A stretch of DNA of 64,000 bases from assembly GCF_030056735.1 (NCBI RefSeq), contig NZ_JASHKN010000002.1, positions 434,001 through 498,000 on the forward strand. Direction: 5' to 3'. The translations under genes were made by a program, and so were the position numbers. This DNA comes from Rhodococcus sp. IEGM 1409 (GTDB taxonomy: Bacteria; Actinomycetota; Actinomycetes; Mycobacteriales; Mycobacteriaceae). How positions within the stretch are numbered: the first letter of the stretch is position 1; each line of letters starts with the position of its first letter. Positions 8,641-17,456 of this stretch are shown piece by piece. Under the pieces are notes generated by a model that saw only the letters and a program-made list of their open reading frames with translations, was not told where the DNA came from and ran no database searches.

Positions 8641-9266
8641 GTGAATCAGCGGTATCCGTGTACGAAGCGATTCGGCGACGACGAGACGTTCGCGCCGAGT
8701 TCTCGGGAGAGATCATCCCGGACGAAACTCTGATGCGAATTCTCGACGCCGCCCATCGCGCGCCGAGCGTGGGAAACACGCAACCGTGGGATTTTGTCGT
8801 CGTTCGTAATCCGGAGACGCTCAACACCTTCGCGGCACACGTCGCCGATGCCCGGCTGAATTTCGCGCAGTCTTTGCCCGAGGATCGCCGCCCGACGTTC
8901 GACCCCGTCAAGATCGAGGGAATCGCCGAGAGCGGTACCGGCATTGTCGTCACTTACGACCCGTCACGCGGTGGCCCGAACATCCTCGGCCGCCACACCG
9001 TCGACGACACCGGACTGTTCTCGGCAGTACTCGCGATTCAGAATCTGTGGCTCGCCGCGGTCGCCGAGGAGATCGGCATCGGCTGGGTCTCGTTCTACGA
9101 CGAGAAGTACCTCACCGAACTCATGGGCATTCCCTCGCCCGTTCGCCCCATCGCCTGGCTCTGCGTCGGGAAGGTGACTCAATTCCAACAGGTTCCGGAT
9201 CTCGAGCGCTTCGGATGGCGACAGCGCCGGCCATTGGCCGACGCTGTCCACTACGAAACCTATTGA
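8637..9266 (+). CDS. bluB: 5,6-dimethylbenzimidazole synthase BluB
   Basis: 209 residues from GTG 8637, in a 4-base GTGA overlap with the metallochaperone gene. It is a nitroreductase-fold protein with the BluB signature set: RRRRDVRAEFSGE, LDAAHRAPSVGNTQPWDFVVV, GIVVTYDPSRGGPNILGRH, LAIQNLWLAAVAEEIGIGWV, and IAWLCVGKVTQF. BluB fragments reduced FMN with oxygen to make DMB, the lower ligand of vitamin B12. No other cobalamin gene lies in the window, so it presumably feeds a pathway encoded elsewhere or remodels salvaged corrinoids. An alternative reading as a general nitroreductase is less likely because of the NLWLAA and PSVGNTQPWDF context. Confidence 0.88.
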   Translation: MSESAVSVYEAIRRRRDVRAEFSGEIIPDETLMRILDAAHRAPSVGNTQPWDFVVVRNPETLNTFAAHVADARLNFAQSLPEDRRPTFDPVKIEGIAESGTGIVVTYDPSRGGPNILGRHTVDDTGLFSAVLAIQNLWLAAVAEEIGIGWVSFYDEKYLTELMGIPSPVRPIAWLCVGKVTQFQQVPDLERFGWRQRRPLADAVHYETY

Positions 9267-9299
9267 ATTGTGCCTGGGCGGCCTAGCGCGCGGGACGAC

Positions 9300-10739
9300 C
9301 TAGCGCGTGGGACGCCCACCGGTGGAGCCCGCAGTGCGAGCGCCGCCGCCGGTGCGGGGACGGCGAGCGCCGCCGCCGGCATGTTCCTGACGGGTAGCGC
9401 CGCCGGCGCGTGCACCGCGTGATTGACCGCCCTGTCCGGAGCGAGCTTGACCTGTACGTGCTGCGCCGCCGCGTCCACCCTGGCCGGCGGGGCGCTGTCC
9501 GCGTCCACCGTTCGGCTGGGCCGGAGCCGTCGGAGCCGGAGTGACGTGCGCTGCGATGTTGCCGACCAACTTGACGACATGCTCGGAGTTGGCAGTCGAA
9601 CGAACCGGGGTCACCTTGATGGCTGCCTTGCGCATGAGGATCGCGAGATCCTTACGCTGCTCGGGCAAGACCACTGTGACCACGTCGCCGGCGCTGCCTG
9701 CGCGAGCGGTGCGACCACTGCGGTGCAGGTAAGCCTTGTGTTCGGCCGGGGGATCGACGTGAACGACCAACTCGACATCGTCGACGTGGACACCGCGCGC
9801 TGCGACGTCGGTGGCGACGAGGACGCGCGCATCACCGGCGGAGAAAGCTGCCAGGTTACGGTCGCGAGCGGCCTGCGAGAGGTTGCCGTGCAGGTCGACG
9901 GACGGGATCCCCGACTCGGTGAGCTGGCGAGCTAACTTGCGAGCCTGGTGCTTGGTGCGCATGAACAGGATGCGACGGCCGGTACCGGAAGCGAGCTTCT
10001 CGACCAGAGCCTTCTTGGCTTCGACGCCGTCGACGTCGAATACGTGGTGCGTCATCGCGGCGACGGGGGAGTTGGCCTCGTCGACCGAATGCATGACCTC
10101 GTTCTTGAGGAAACGCTTGACGAGCTTGTCGACGCCGTTGTCCAGCGTTGCCGAGAACAGCAGGCGCTGGCCGTCCTGCGGCGTGGACGAGAGGATGCGG
10201 GTGACGACGGGCAGGAAGCCGAGGTCGGCCATGTGGTCGGCCTCGTCGAGCACGGTGATCTCGACAGCGTCGAGGCTGACGAACTTCTGCTTCATGAGGT
10301 CTTCGAGGCGACCGGGGCAGGCGACGACGATGTCGACTCCGGCCTTGAGGGCCTGAACCTGGCGGTGCTGCGAGACGCCGCCGAAGATCGTGGTCACGCG
10401 CAAGTCGTATGCGGCGGCCAACGGTTCGAGGGTTGCGGTGATCTGGGTGGCGAGCTCACGCGTGGGTGCGAGCACCAAGCCGAGCGGTCGACCCGGGCGA
10501 CGCTTGCCGCCGGACAGTTCGCCGGCGAGGCGAGAGACCATGGGGATGGAGAACGCGAGGGTCTTTCCGCTTCCGGTCTTTCCGCGGCCCAGTACGTCGC
10601 GACCCGAGAGAGTGTCGGGGAGGGTGTCGATCTGGATCGGGAACGGAGAAGTGATTCCGCCGTCTTCGAGAGCTTTCACCAGCGGTGCGCGCACACCGAG
10701 GGCTGCGAAGGTGGTAGCGGGCGTAGAGATGTCAGACAA
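9300..10739 (-). CDS. DEAD-box RNA helicase (RhlE/DeaD type)
   Basis: 479 residues. The start is TTG 10739: an in-frame TGA lies three codons upstream and no ATG or GTG lies near. The core shows the Q-motif region FAALGVRAPLVKALEDGGI, motif I GRGKTGSGKT, Ia PTRELATQI, II DEAD, III SAT, IV-VI with VATDVAARGVHVDDV and HRSGRTARAG. Residues from about 415 to the end are a low-complexity Gly/Arg/Ala/Gln tail with RGG-like repeats, which binds RNA non-specifically in this family. The likely role is RNA remodelling such as ribosome assembly or mRNA turnover, often cold-related. A stem-loop sits in the leader just upstream of the start. Confidence 0.92.
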   Translation of the reverse strand: MSDISTPATTFAALGVRAPLVKALEDGGITSPFPIQIDTLPDTLSGRDVLGRGKTGSGKTLAFSIPMVSRLAGELSGGKRRPGRPLGLVLAPTRELATQITATLEPLAAAYDLRVTTIFGGVSQHRQVQALKAGVDIVVACPGRLEDLMKQKFVSLDAVEITVLDEADHMADLGFLPVVTRILSSTPQDGQRLLFSATLDNGVDKLVKRFLKNEVMHSVDEANSPVAAMTHHVFDVDGVEAKKALVEKLASGTGRRILFMRTKHQARKLARQLTESGIPSVDLHGNLSQAARDRNLAAFSAGDARVLVATDVAARGVHVDDVELVVHVDPPAEHKAYLHRSGRTARAGSAGDVVTVVLPEQRKDLAILMRKAAIKVTPVRSTANSEHVVKLVGNIAAHVTPAPTAPAQPNGGRGQRPAGQGGRGGAARTGQARSGQGGQSRGARAGGATRQEHAGGGARRPRTGGGARTAGSTGGRPTR

Positions 10740-10756
10740 GTGTGTTCAGAGCCTTT

Positions 10757-10776
10757 CGGGCACGTGTTCGTGCCCG
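10757..10776 (-). promoter_or_regulatory. Leader stem-loop of the helicase mRNA
   Basis: CGGGCACG and CGTGCCCG form a perfect 8-base-pair stem with a 4-base loop. On the minus strand it lies immediately before GAAAGG, the probable ribosome site of the TTG start at 10739. The placement could affect translation of the helicase, as seen for other cold-responsive helicase leaders; this is inference. Confidence 0.4.
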
Positions 10777-10913
10777 GATGCCGACACGGGAATTAACCGG
10801 TCGAACAATCAAGCACAGTGGTGGCGGCGCTGCCGGTCGGCAGGCTTCTTCGCCGTAAGAAGAGCGGGTGCATTGAGCACTCAGCAAGAAATTTTGCGTT
10901 CTACGACGCTGGA

Positions 10914-10929
10914 TGCCCGATTTCGGGCA
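10914..10929 (-). terminator. Short hairpin downstream of moaE
   Basis: TGCCCGA and TCGGGCA pair over a 2-base gap, about 40 bases past the moaE stop on its strand. There is no T-run, so it is only a weak terminator candidate. Confidence 0.3.
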
Positions 10930-10967
10930 CCTAGTGATCGCAACTCTACCTTCCCGGAGCGTTCGAC

Positions 10968-11381
10968 CTACAACCCGACCCATTCGGAGACGCCGTTTGC
11001 GAAGTGTTGCCGCTTCCAGATCGGTACCTCGTGCTTGATGCGTTCGACCAGTTCGGCGCATGCGGCAAACGCCTCCGCGCGATGTGGCGCGGCGACGGCG
11101 GCGACCAGTGCGAGGTCGCCGATCTCGAGATGCCCGACGCGATGAATCGCGGCAACCGGTAGGCCGGTCGAGGCTGCAACCTCTTGGCAGCACGTCTGGA
11201 GGAAGCGTTCGGCATCCGGGTGCGCTTGGTACTCCAATGCTGAAACCGCTTGACCTCCATCGTGATTGCGCACCGTCCCGGTGAAAACCACAACAGCACC
11301 GTTCTTCGGGCCGGCAACGGCGGCGTCGACGGTGTCTGCGTGAATCGGTTGTTCGGAGATCCGAGCCAGTAGCTCACTCAT
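10968..11381 (-). CDS. moaE: Molybdopterin synthase catalytic subunit MoaE
   Basis: 137 residues. FTGTVRNHDGG, then HRVGHLEIGDLALV, HRAEAFAACAELVERIKHEVPIWKRQ are the MoaE signature, including the Lys pair in VPIWKRQ used to take sulfur from the MoaD thiocarboxylate. It converts precursor Z to molybdopterin with MoaD. Its ATG (11381) overlaps the last bases of moaC-mogA (stop at 11374), so it is the last gene of the moeA, moaC-mogA, moaE operon. Confidence 0.95.
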   Translation of the reverse strand: MSELLARISEQPIHADTVDAAVAGPKNGAVVVFTGTVRNHDGGQAVSALEYQAHPDAERFLQTCCQEVAASTGLPVAAIHRVGHLEIGDLALVAAVAAPHRAEAFAACAELVERIKHEVPIWKRQHFANGVSEWVGL

Positions 11382-12360
11382 CGTGTGCTCCTCCGCCTGC
11401 GACCTGCGCGAGCAGGTGATCGATGATGGGTTCGAGGACGGCGAGACCGTCCTTCACTCCGCCGGGAGAACCCGGAAGATTGACGACGACCGTCGTACCT
11501 GTGAGACCTGCCACACCACGGCTCAGCGATGCGTGCGGGGTCTTCTCGAGGCCCTTGGTTCGGATCGCTTCTGCGACCCCGGGCAACTCACGGGTCAAGA
11601 CTGAGCGGGTAGCTTCCGGGGTTGCATCCGTGGGGGAAGCGCCGGTGCCGCCGGTACTGATGACAAGCGACGGGGAGCCCTCCTTCGCGTCCGCTATGCC
11701 CGTTGCGATGTCTGCGTCGGCGTACACGAGCGGTCCTCGCACCTCGAAGTTCCGCTCGCGTAGCCAGGCCGCGATCGTCGGCCCGGTGGTGTCGGGTCTG
11801 GTTCCGTTGGCGCCGCCGGTGGAAGCGACGAGGACGGTTGCCGACCGTGCCGAGGTGAAGACGTGCGCCGGAGAGGCTGGGGCGTTCTGAGCGTCGCGGG
11901 TCCAATGTCCTTGTTTACCACCGTCTTTGGTGAGCAGACGCACACCGTTCATGGTGGCTCCGGGATCGACCGCTTTGACCATGTCGTGCAAGGTCAGTCC
12001 GGCCACCGCGACGGCGGTGAGCGCTTCCATCTCGACGCCGGTCTGTCCTCGAGTCTTTGCCGTCGCTTCGACGGTGATCGAGGTTTCGGTGAATCCGAAT
12101 TCCACCTTGACCGACGAAAGTGCGAGCTGATGACACAACGGAATCAGCTCGGAGGTCTTCTTTGCGCCGGCGATTCCGGCGATGCGCGCGGTGGTGAGGA
12201 CATCGGCCTTGGGCATGCCGTCGGCGCGGACGAGGCGAACAACCTCGGCGGTCGTGACGAGTTCGCCGGCAGCGACGGCGATACGCGTTGTCTCGGCCTT
12301 GGCGCTGACGTCGACCATGCGTGCGCGGCCTTCGCTGTCGACGTGTGTCAATTCGGTCAT
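11374..12360 (-). CDS. Fused MoaC-MogA molybdenum cofactor protein
   Basis: 328 residues from ATG 12360. Residues 1-155 are MoaC (cyclic pyranopterin monophosphate synthase accessory protein): ARMVDVSAKAETTRIAVA, KKTSELIPLCHQLALSSV, and TGVEMEALTAVAVAGLTLHDM. Residues 170-328 are a MogA/MoaB domain that adenylylates molybdopterin: VLVASTGGANGTRPDTTGP, ISTGGTGASPTDATPEAT, and VVNLPGSPGGVKDGL. One polypeptide therefore covers an early and a late step of Moco synthesis. In M. tuberculosis the corresponding moaC2 and mog are separate neighbouring genes. It lies 14 bases after moeA and overlaps moaE. Confidence 0.93.
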   Translation of the reverse strand: MTELTHVDSEGRARMVDVSAKAETTRIAVAAGELVTTAEVVRLVRADGMPKADVLTTARIAGIAGAKKTSELIPLCHQLALSSVKVEFGFTETSITVEATAKTRGQTGVEMEALTAVAVAGLTLHDMVKAVDPGATMNGVRLLTKDGGKQGHWTRDAQNAPASPAHVFTSARSATVLVASTGGANGTRPDTTGPTIAAWLRERNFEVRGPLVYADADIATGIADAKEGSPSLVISTGGTGASPTDATPEATRSVLTRELPGVAEAIRTKGLEKTPHASLSRGVAGLTGTTVVVNLPGSPGGVKDGLAVLEPIIDHLLAQVAGGGAHDE

Positions 12361-12374
12361 GAGTGTCCTTCGAA

Positions 12375-13577
12375 TCAGATCGAGGTTGTCGAGAGTGGAA
12401 TCACATCGACGAGATCGCCCGCGCCGAGTTCGGTCACGGCAGCGGGGATGTCGATCAGGACATCGGCCCACGCCATCGCTGCGACGAGGTGTGAACCCGG
12501 TCCTGCCACGAGTTCGATTCCGCCCGGAGTTTTGCGCGCACGCAAGAACTGCCGCTTGCCTTCCACCGAACGCAATGGCGCAGTCAACGGGAGTCGCTCG
12601 CGAGGGATGTCGGGCAGGCCCGCCGCGCGGCGCAGTTCCCCGCGTGCGAAGACCTCGAACGAGACCATCGTGCTGACCGGGTTACCCGGGAAGCTCAGCA
12701 CGGGCACTTCGTTCACCACGGCGGTGCCCTGTGGGCCACCTGGTTGCATTGCGACGTGGCCGAATTGCGCACCCAAGGGTGTGAGGGTTTCCTTCACCAC
12801 TTCGAAGTCGCCCATCGACACTCCGCCGGAGGTGAAAACCAGATCGGCGACCGAGGTTGCGTACGAGAGCAATTCGCGGAACTCAGCCGGATCGTCACTG
12901 CTTCGGGCGACGGATACGACATCGGCTCCGTTGGCTTCGGCCAATGTTGCCAAAGCTGCACCGTTGGAATCGTAGATCTGACCGGGTTCGAGAGTTGTTC
13001 CAGCACTCTTGAGTTCGGCGCCCGTCGTGATGACGGCGACCCGTGGCCTCGTGTACGTGTCGAGTGAGGCCAACCCCACGGCGCTCAGCGCAGCGATATG
13101 GCGAGGTTCCAAGTGCGTTCCCGCCGTGACCAGTAGCATTCCGGCAGTGATGTCACTACCGCGTTCGCGAATGAATTCGCCTGCAGATCTGCCCCGTTCG
13201 ATGGTGACGACGTGTTCGGTGACGCCCGTAGTGTCCTCGACGGGAACGACGGCGTCGGCACCCTCGGGAAGCGGCGCACCGGTCATGATGCGAAATGCCG
13301 ACCCTGGAAGGTGTTTCGGTGGTTTTCCGCTACCGGCGGCAATCACACCTCGAACCGTCAGTGTGGTGGGAACCGACGCCACCGAGGCGGCGTCGACCGC
13401 ATATCCGTCCATCTGAGAGTTACGAAAGAGTGGAAGGTCTACCGGCGATGCGATATCAGAGCAAGTTATGCGCCCCAACGCTTCTGCCGTCGGAACCTCC
13501 GACGGAGAGAGGGTGTGCAGGCCCGAGAGCAATTCGGAGATGTGCGACGCGTGTTCCTCGACCGAACGCGCGCTCAT
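12375..13577 (-). CDS. moeA: Molybdopterin molybdenumtransferase MoeA
   Basis: 400 residues from ATG 13577, with GAGGTT upstream; a longer frame exists but adds nothing family-like. Motifs: LPLFRNSQMDGYAVDA, IMTGAPLPEGADAVVPVE, VAVITTGAELKS, GQIYDSNGAALATL, TSGGVSMGDFEVVKE, and VLSFPGNPVSTMVSFEVF. This is the full MoeA order (domains I to IV), with the C-terminal beta domain from about 325. It inserts molybdate into adenylylated molybdopterin. It is the first gene of the minus-strand Moco operon and shares a 111-base divergent promoter region (13578-13688) with moaA. Confidence 0.95.
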   Translation of the reverse strand: MSARSVEEHASHISELLSGLHTLSPSEVPTAEALGRITCSDIASPVDLPLFRNSQMDGYAVDAASVASVPTTLTVRGVIAAGSGKPPKHLPGSAFRIMTGAPLPEGADAVVPVEDTTGVTEHVVTIERGRSAGEFIRERGSDITAGMLLVTAGTHLEPRHIAALSAVGLASLDTYTRPRVAVITTGAELKSAGTTLEPGQIYDSNGAALATLAEANGADVVSVARSSDDPAEFRELLSYATSVADLVFTSGGVSMGDFEVVKETLTPLGAQFGHVAMQPGGPQGTAVVNEVPVLSFPGNPVSTMVSFEVFARGELRRAAGLPDIPRERLPLTAPLRSVEGKRQFLRARKTPGGIELVAGPGSHLVAAMAWADVLIDIPAAVTELGAGDLVDVIPLSTTSI

Positions 13578-13688
13578 GACAGTAACCTCGACAACCTCGA
13601 CATGTTTTGATCCTAGGCGGTGTGGCCCGTCCGACACACGGAGTACGGCTTTCGGTCATACTGGAGCAATACGGAAGTTGGTGAAGTG

Positions 13689-14747
13689 ATGACAGTGGTC
13701 TCTATGGGAATTCCCACCGTGCGGTTTGACGCTGCCGCCCTCACCGGCCGTCCCGAGACCGATCTCCTGGTCGACAGGTTCGGGCGTGTTGCCCGAGATC
13801 TGCGAGTGTCGATCACCGAGAAGTGTTCACTTCGTTGTACGTACTGCATGCCGGAGGAAGGCCTCCCGGCCATCGCCACGGAAGATCTTCTGAGCGCTGA
13901 CGAGATCATTCGAGTGGTCGGAATCGGCGTCGAACGAGTCGGTATTCGTGAAGTGAGGTTCACCGGCGGGGAACCACTGATGCGCAGCGACCTCGAAAAA
14001 ATCATTGCCGGGTGTGCTACTCGCGTGCCAGGTGTTCCACTTGCCATGACTACCAACGCTGTTGGGCTCGAACACCGTGCTGCGAAGTTGGCCGCAGCGG
14101 GTCTGACCCGCGTCAATGTTTCCCTGGATTCGGTTGATCGCGCCCATTTCGCAGAATTGACACGTAGAGACAGGTTGCCGTCCGTTCTCGCGGGAATTCG
14201 AGCAGCTGCGGTGGCCGGGCTCGCACCGCTGAAGATAAATGCGGTTCTCATGCGTGAAACGCTCCACGGCGCGGCGGACCTCTTGCAGTGGTGCCTCGAT
14301 TCCGGCGTCGAATTGCGTTTCATCGAGCAAATGCCTCTGGATGCAGATCATGCATGGGCCCGCGAGAATATGGTGACCGCGGCTGAATTGTTGTCCGTAT
14401 TGAGTGGTCGTTTCGAATTGGAAGCAATCGGCCGCGAAGACCCGTCGGCTCCAGCTGAAGAATGGCGTGTCAATGGGACCTCGATGACGGTGGGAATCAT
14501 CGCTTCCGTGACCCGCTCGTTCTGCAGTGAATGTGATCGGACCCGAATGACCGCCGAAGGGACAATTCGGTCATGTTTGTTCAGTGACCGCGAGGTCGAT
14601 TTGCGTTCGGCGCTCAGGTCGGGAGCAAGTGATGATGAACTTGCGGATTTGTGGCGCGGTGCGATGTGGAACAAGTGGGCAGGGCACGGCATCGACGCCG
14701 CGGACTTCGTTCCGCCGGAAAGAAGTATGGGAGCGATTGGTGGCTGA
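13689..14747 (+). CDS. moaA: GTP 3',8-cyclase MoaA (radical SAM)
   Basis: 352 residues from ATG 13689; nearby GTG codons at 13680 and 13686 are alternatives, and GGAAG lies upstream. [17 protein letters not shown] holds the radical-SAM cluster cysteines C46, C50 and C53. [13 protein letters not shown] is the SAM-binding GGEP motif. The C-terminal cluster that binds GTP is in [18 protein letters not shown]. The C-terminus ends in GG, as in active MoaA. It catalyses the first step of molybdopterin synthesis with MoaC. The stop overlaps the start of moaD. Confidence 0.95.
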   Translation: MTVVSMGIPTVRFDAAALTGRPETDLLVDRFGRVARDLRVSITEKCSLRCTYCMPEEGLPAIATEDLLSADEIIRVVGIGVERVGIREVRFTGGEPLMRSDLEKIIAGCATRVPGVPLAMTTNAVGLEHRAAKLAAAGLTRVNVSLDSVDRAHFAELTRRDRLPSVLAGIRAAAVAGLAPLKINAVLMRETLHGAADLLQWCLDSGVELRFIEQMPLDADHAWARENMVTAAELLSVLSGRFELEAIGREDPSAPAEEWRVNGTSMTVGIIASVTRSFCSECDRTRMTAEGTIRSCLFSDREVDLRSALRSGASDDELADLWRGAMWNKWAGHGIDAADFVPPERSMGAIGG

Positions 14748-14997
14748 TTCGCATTCGATCTCGGTTCGATACTTTGCTGCTGCAGCGGATGTGTCCGGTT
14801 GTCGCAGCGAGGTAGTCGCTCTCTCGCCCGACAACACACTTGCCGAGTTGGTGGCGGCACTGGTCGCGCAATACGGACCGGAGATGGAGCGAGTGCTGTC
14901 GGTCTCGGCTTTCCTCGTGGGTGATGAGTTGACTCGCGACGTCACTCGGCCCTCCGGTTGTGCTGTCGATATTCTTCCGCCTTTCGCGGGAGGCTAG
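14740..14997 (+). CDS. moaD: Molybdopterin synthase sulfur carrier subunit MoaD
   Basis: 85 residues from GTG 14740, which overlaps the moaA end by 8 bases and has GGGAG at good spacing (TTG 14737 is possible). It is a ubiquitin-like fold: [14 protein letters not shown], then [20 protein letters not shown], and the essential C-terminal FPPFAGG-like end (LPPFAGG), whose last glycine is thiocarboxylated. It partners MoaE, encoded on the opposite strand. Confidence 0.93.
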   Translation: MADSHSISVRYFAAAADVSGCRSEVVALSPDNTLAELVAALVAQYGPEMERVLSVSAFLVGDELTRDVTRPSGCAVDILPPFAGG

Positions 14998-15174
14998 TCC
15001 GAGGATTGTCGGCGTAGCCTTTTGTCGGCGGCAGATTTATTGTCGGATTTCAGCGGCTCGGTTTAAATGGGCTGATTGATTTTACTGCACACTTCGAATA
15101 GCTTTTATCCTCGGGAACGGGTTCGCTGGGCAACGTCTTCGGCGGCCTGTTCGGTAGCTAGTCGCTGGTAAGGG

Positions 15175-15999
15175 CTACTGCCACCAGTTATCCAGGGGTG
15201 TGACCGGCACCGTGCGCTTGTGACGAGTGTTGGTGAACATCTTCTCGAGCTTTTCGGCTACCTCGGTGGAAACGTCCTTTCCTTCGAGGTAGTCGTCTAT
15301 CTGTGAGTACGTGACGCCCAGGGCAACTTCGTCGGGCAGTGCGGGCCGGTCGTCCTCGAGGTCGGCGGTCGGAACCTTGCGCCATGTGCTCTCCGGTGCG
15401 CCCAATTCCTGCAGGAGCGCAGCGCCCTGACGTTTGCTCAGACCGGTGAGCGGCGTGATGTCGACGCCGCCGTCACCGAATTTCGTGAAGAAGCCGGTGA
15501 TCGCTTCCGCAGCATGGTCGGTACCGATCACCAGGTAGCCGAGCTGCCCGGCAATCGCGTACTGAATGACCATTCGTTCGCGCGCTTTGATGTTGCCGCG
15601 GACGAAGTCACGCAGTTCGCCGTTCCCCAACGCCTCGGAGGCCTCACGGGCTGTGGCGTCGGCGCCCGGCTTGACGTTGACCGTGAGCGAGCGGTCCGGC
15701 TTGATGAAGCCGAGTGCGATCTGAGCATCGGATTCGTCGGCCTGTGCGCCATAGGGGAGTCGAACAGCGACGAACTCGGCCTCGTGGCCTTCTTCGCGAA
15801 GTTCAGTGACCGCGCGTTGGGCGAGAGCCCCGGCGAGCGTGCTGTCCTGACCGCCGCTGATTCCCAGAACGAACCCTGTGGCGGGGGTCGAGCGCACGTA
15901 GTCCTTCAGGAACTGGACTCGCGCGCGAACCTCCGCCGCGGCGTCGATTGTGCGCTTTGTGCCGAGTTCTTCGATGATGCTTTCACGCAGTGTGGCCAT
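15175..15999 (-). CDS. nadE: Ammonia-dependent NAD+ synthetase
   Basis: 274 residues, the length of the single-domain NH3-dependent enzyme, without the glutaminase domain that mycobacterial NadE carries. ATP PPi-loop [17 protein letters not shown] (SGGQDS at 48-53), [51 protein letters not shown], and [19 protein letters not shown] are the family blocks. It converts deamido-NAD to NAD with ATP and ammonia. It is divergent from the nucleosidase gene and probably monocistronic. Confidence 0.94.
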   Translation of the reverse strand: MATLRESIIEELGTKRTIDAAAEVRARVQFLKDYVRSTPATGFVLGISGGQDSTLAGALAQRAVTELREEGHEAEFVAVRLPYGAQADESDAQIALGFIKPDRSLTVNVKPGADATAREASEALGNGELRDFVRGNIKARERMVIQYAIAGQLGYLVIGTDHAAEAITGFFTKFGDGGVDITPLTGLSKRQGAALLQELGAPESTWRKVPTADLEDDRPALPDEVALGVTYSQIDDYLEGKDVSTEVAEKLEKMFTNTRHKRTVPVTPLDNWWQ

Positions 16000-16067
16000 G
16001 AATGGACTCTAGCGATGTGAGCAGGTGCGTGCAGTGCCACCGCAACCTGGGCGGTACGGTCGCGCAC

Positions 16068-16622
16068 ATGAGTGCGAACAACGTTCTGGTGGTCAGTGCG
16101 ACGAAGTCGGAAGCGGCCTATGTGCCGCAAGGATACGAACTGCTGATCACAGGGATCGGAAAGGTCAGTGCTGCAACAGCAGTCGCCTCCGCTCTCTCGC
16201 GGTACGAGCGCGAGAATCTGCCGCTGGTCGTCAATATCGGGACAGCCGGTGCGCTGCACGCGCACCACGGCGGTCTTTATGTTCCCGGCGTCGTCATCAA
16301 TCACGACATCAGCAGCACCGCGATCCGAGCGCTGGGGCACGACGTCGCCGACCACTTGTTGCTCGACGGTGGTGACGACTCGGTATTGGCAACCGGCGAC
16401 GCATTCATCGCCGACGCCGTGACCCGTGATGCCCTCGCTCAGCGTGCCGATCTGGTCGACATGGAAGGTTTTGCCATCGCATTCGCCGCGCAGGCTGTAG
16501 GTGCAAATTGCCGCCTCGTCAAACACGTCAGCGATCACGCGGACGATTCGGCCATGGACTGGCCGGCGATGATCGATGCCAGCGCCCGTGAGTTGGGACG
16601 CTGGCTACTCGACAACGTCTGA
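16068..16622 (+). CDS. Purine/MTA-SAH nucleosidase family protein
   Basis: 184 residues from ATG 16068. The short protein has the nucleoside phosphorylase-like fold signature: LLITGIGKVSAATAVASAL, VVNIGTAGALHAHHGGLYVPG, and DLVDMEGFAIAFAAQAVGANCRLVKHVSDHAD, where MEGFA carries the ME pair that binds the ribose and DHAD the catalytic Asp. It is shorter than typical MTA/SAH nucleosidases (about 230). Actinobacterial members are annotated only as nucleosidase, and the substrate is uncertain. Its stop lies in a 19-base tandem duplication shared with the convergent lipoprotein gene. Confidence 0.75.
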   Translation: MSANNVLVVSATKSEAAYVPQGYELLITGIGKVSAATAVASALSRYERENLPLVVNIGTAGALHAHHGGLYVPGVVINHDISSTAIRALGHDVADHLLLDGGDDSVLATGDAFIADAVTRDALAQRADLVDMEGFAIAFAAQAVGANCRLVKHVSDHADDSAMDWPAMIDASARELGRWLLDNV

Positions 16623-16650
16623 TCAGGCCTGCAACGTCTGATCAGGCCTG
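16613..16650. repeat. Perfect 19-base tandem duplication covering two convergent stop codons
   Basis: CAACGTCTGATCAGGCCTG occurs twice in a row (16613-16631 and 16632-16650). Each copy contains TGATCA, whose two halves are stop codons on opposite strands. The nucleosidase stops in the first copy (16620-16622) and the META lipoprotein in the second (16642-16644). Confidence 0.95.
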
Positions 16651-17421
16651 CGCAGTCAGTATCAATCCGGTGTTGTCGGGCTTGCGCAGTGTCAGCGTGT
16701 CGGCGTCGATGGTGTAGCTCACTTCACCGTCGAGCACTGACAGGATCTGACGCTCGATGTCCATGTTCTCCTCGGGGCAGGCCATGCGAGTGGTTGCCAT
16801 CGGCGTGAACGTGACTGTGGTGTCGGATACCTGGGCGCTTCCGGTCATCCGATTGCATCCGGTGGTCCCGCTGACCGAGCCGTCTGCGGCAATCGTGAGC
16901 TCGGGAGCTGACGTCTCCAGCGCCAGACTCGTACTGATCGCGTCGAGGCTGACGAGCGACGTGACGGTCCACGTCGTGCCCTGGAGCGCTTGATCCGGCG
17001 TGACGATTTTCTTGTCCTGCAGGGTGACGGTGGCATCGCCGGAGGTAAGGGTGAGGGTGTCGCCGTCGAGGCTCCACGTCGGCGCGGCGGTCAGCAATGT
17101 TGTTGTCCAGGCGTCGGATTCGGCGATACCGGGAGGGCAGCCCATCATGGTCGACGCCATGGTGCCGGTGGTCAGCTTGCCGTCGGTGAACTCGACCGAG
17201 CCGTTCGCGGTGTTGCATCCGGCGCTCGCGGACACTCGACCGGCTCGGCTGAAGTCGAGAGTCAGTGGGCCGCCGCCGGGAATCGGTGTTCCGTCGACCG
17301 AGGTCGAGATGAAGACGCGCCCGGAGGGGTCCGACTTGTCCTCGGGGGAGTCGGACGAAGCGGAGCAACCGCTTACCGCGGCGATGGTCAAGAGGCCGAT
17401 GACGGCTGCAGCGATGCGCAT
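16642..17421 (-). CDS. META-domain lipoprotein
   Basis: 259 residues. A lipoprotein signal peptide ends at lipobox VSGC (Cys19), followed by a Ser/Asp/Lys linker. Two META/HslJ-like domains follow in tandem, about residues 35-135 and 145-258. Each shows a GxW or GTP-strand start, a GCN motif (SAGCNTANGSVEF; TTGCNRMTGSAQV), a TMMGCPP or TRMACPEE motif and a closing LTL...LT strand. Paired cysteines in each domain suggest disulfides outside the membrane. In enterobacteria HslJ is linked to stress and novobiocin resistance; the actinobacterial role is unknown. It converges on the nucleosidase gene. Confidence 0.85.
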   Translation of the reverse strand: MRIAAAVIGLLTIAAVSGCSASSDSPEDKSDPSGRVFISTSVDGTPIPGGGPLTLDFSRAGRVSASAGCNTANGSVEFTDGKLTTGTMASTMMGCPPGIAESDAWTTTLLTAAPTWSLDGDTLTLTSGDATVTLQDKKIVTPDQALQGTTWTVTSLVSLDAISTSLALETSAPELTIAADGSVSGTTGCNRMTGSAQVSDTTVTFTPMATTRMACPEENMDIERQILSVLDGEVSYTIDADTLTLRKPDNTGLILTAQA

Positions 17422-17456
17422 GGGCTCACATTAAGTGGTGGGACGGATCTGGGGAG

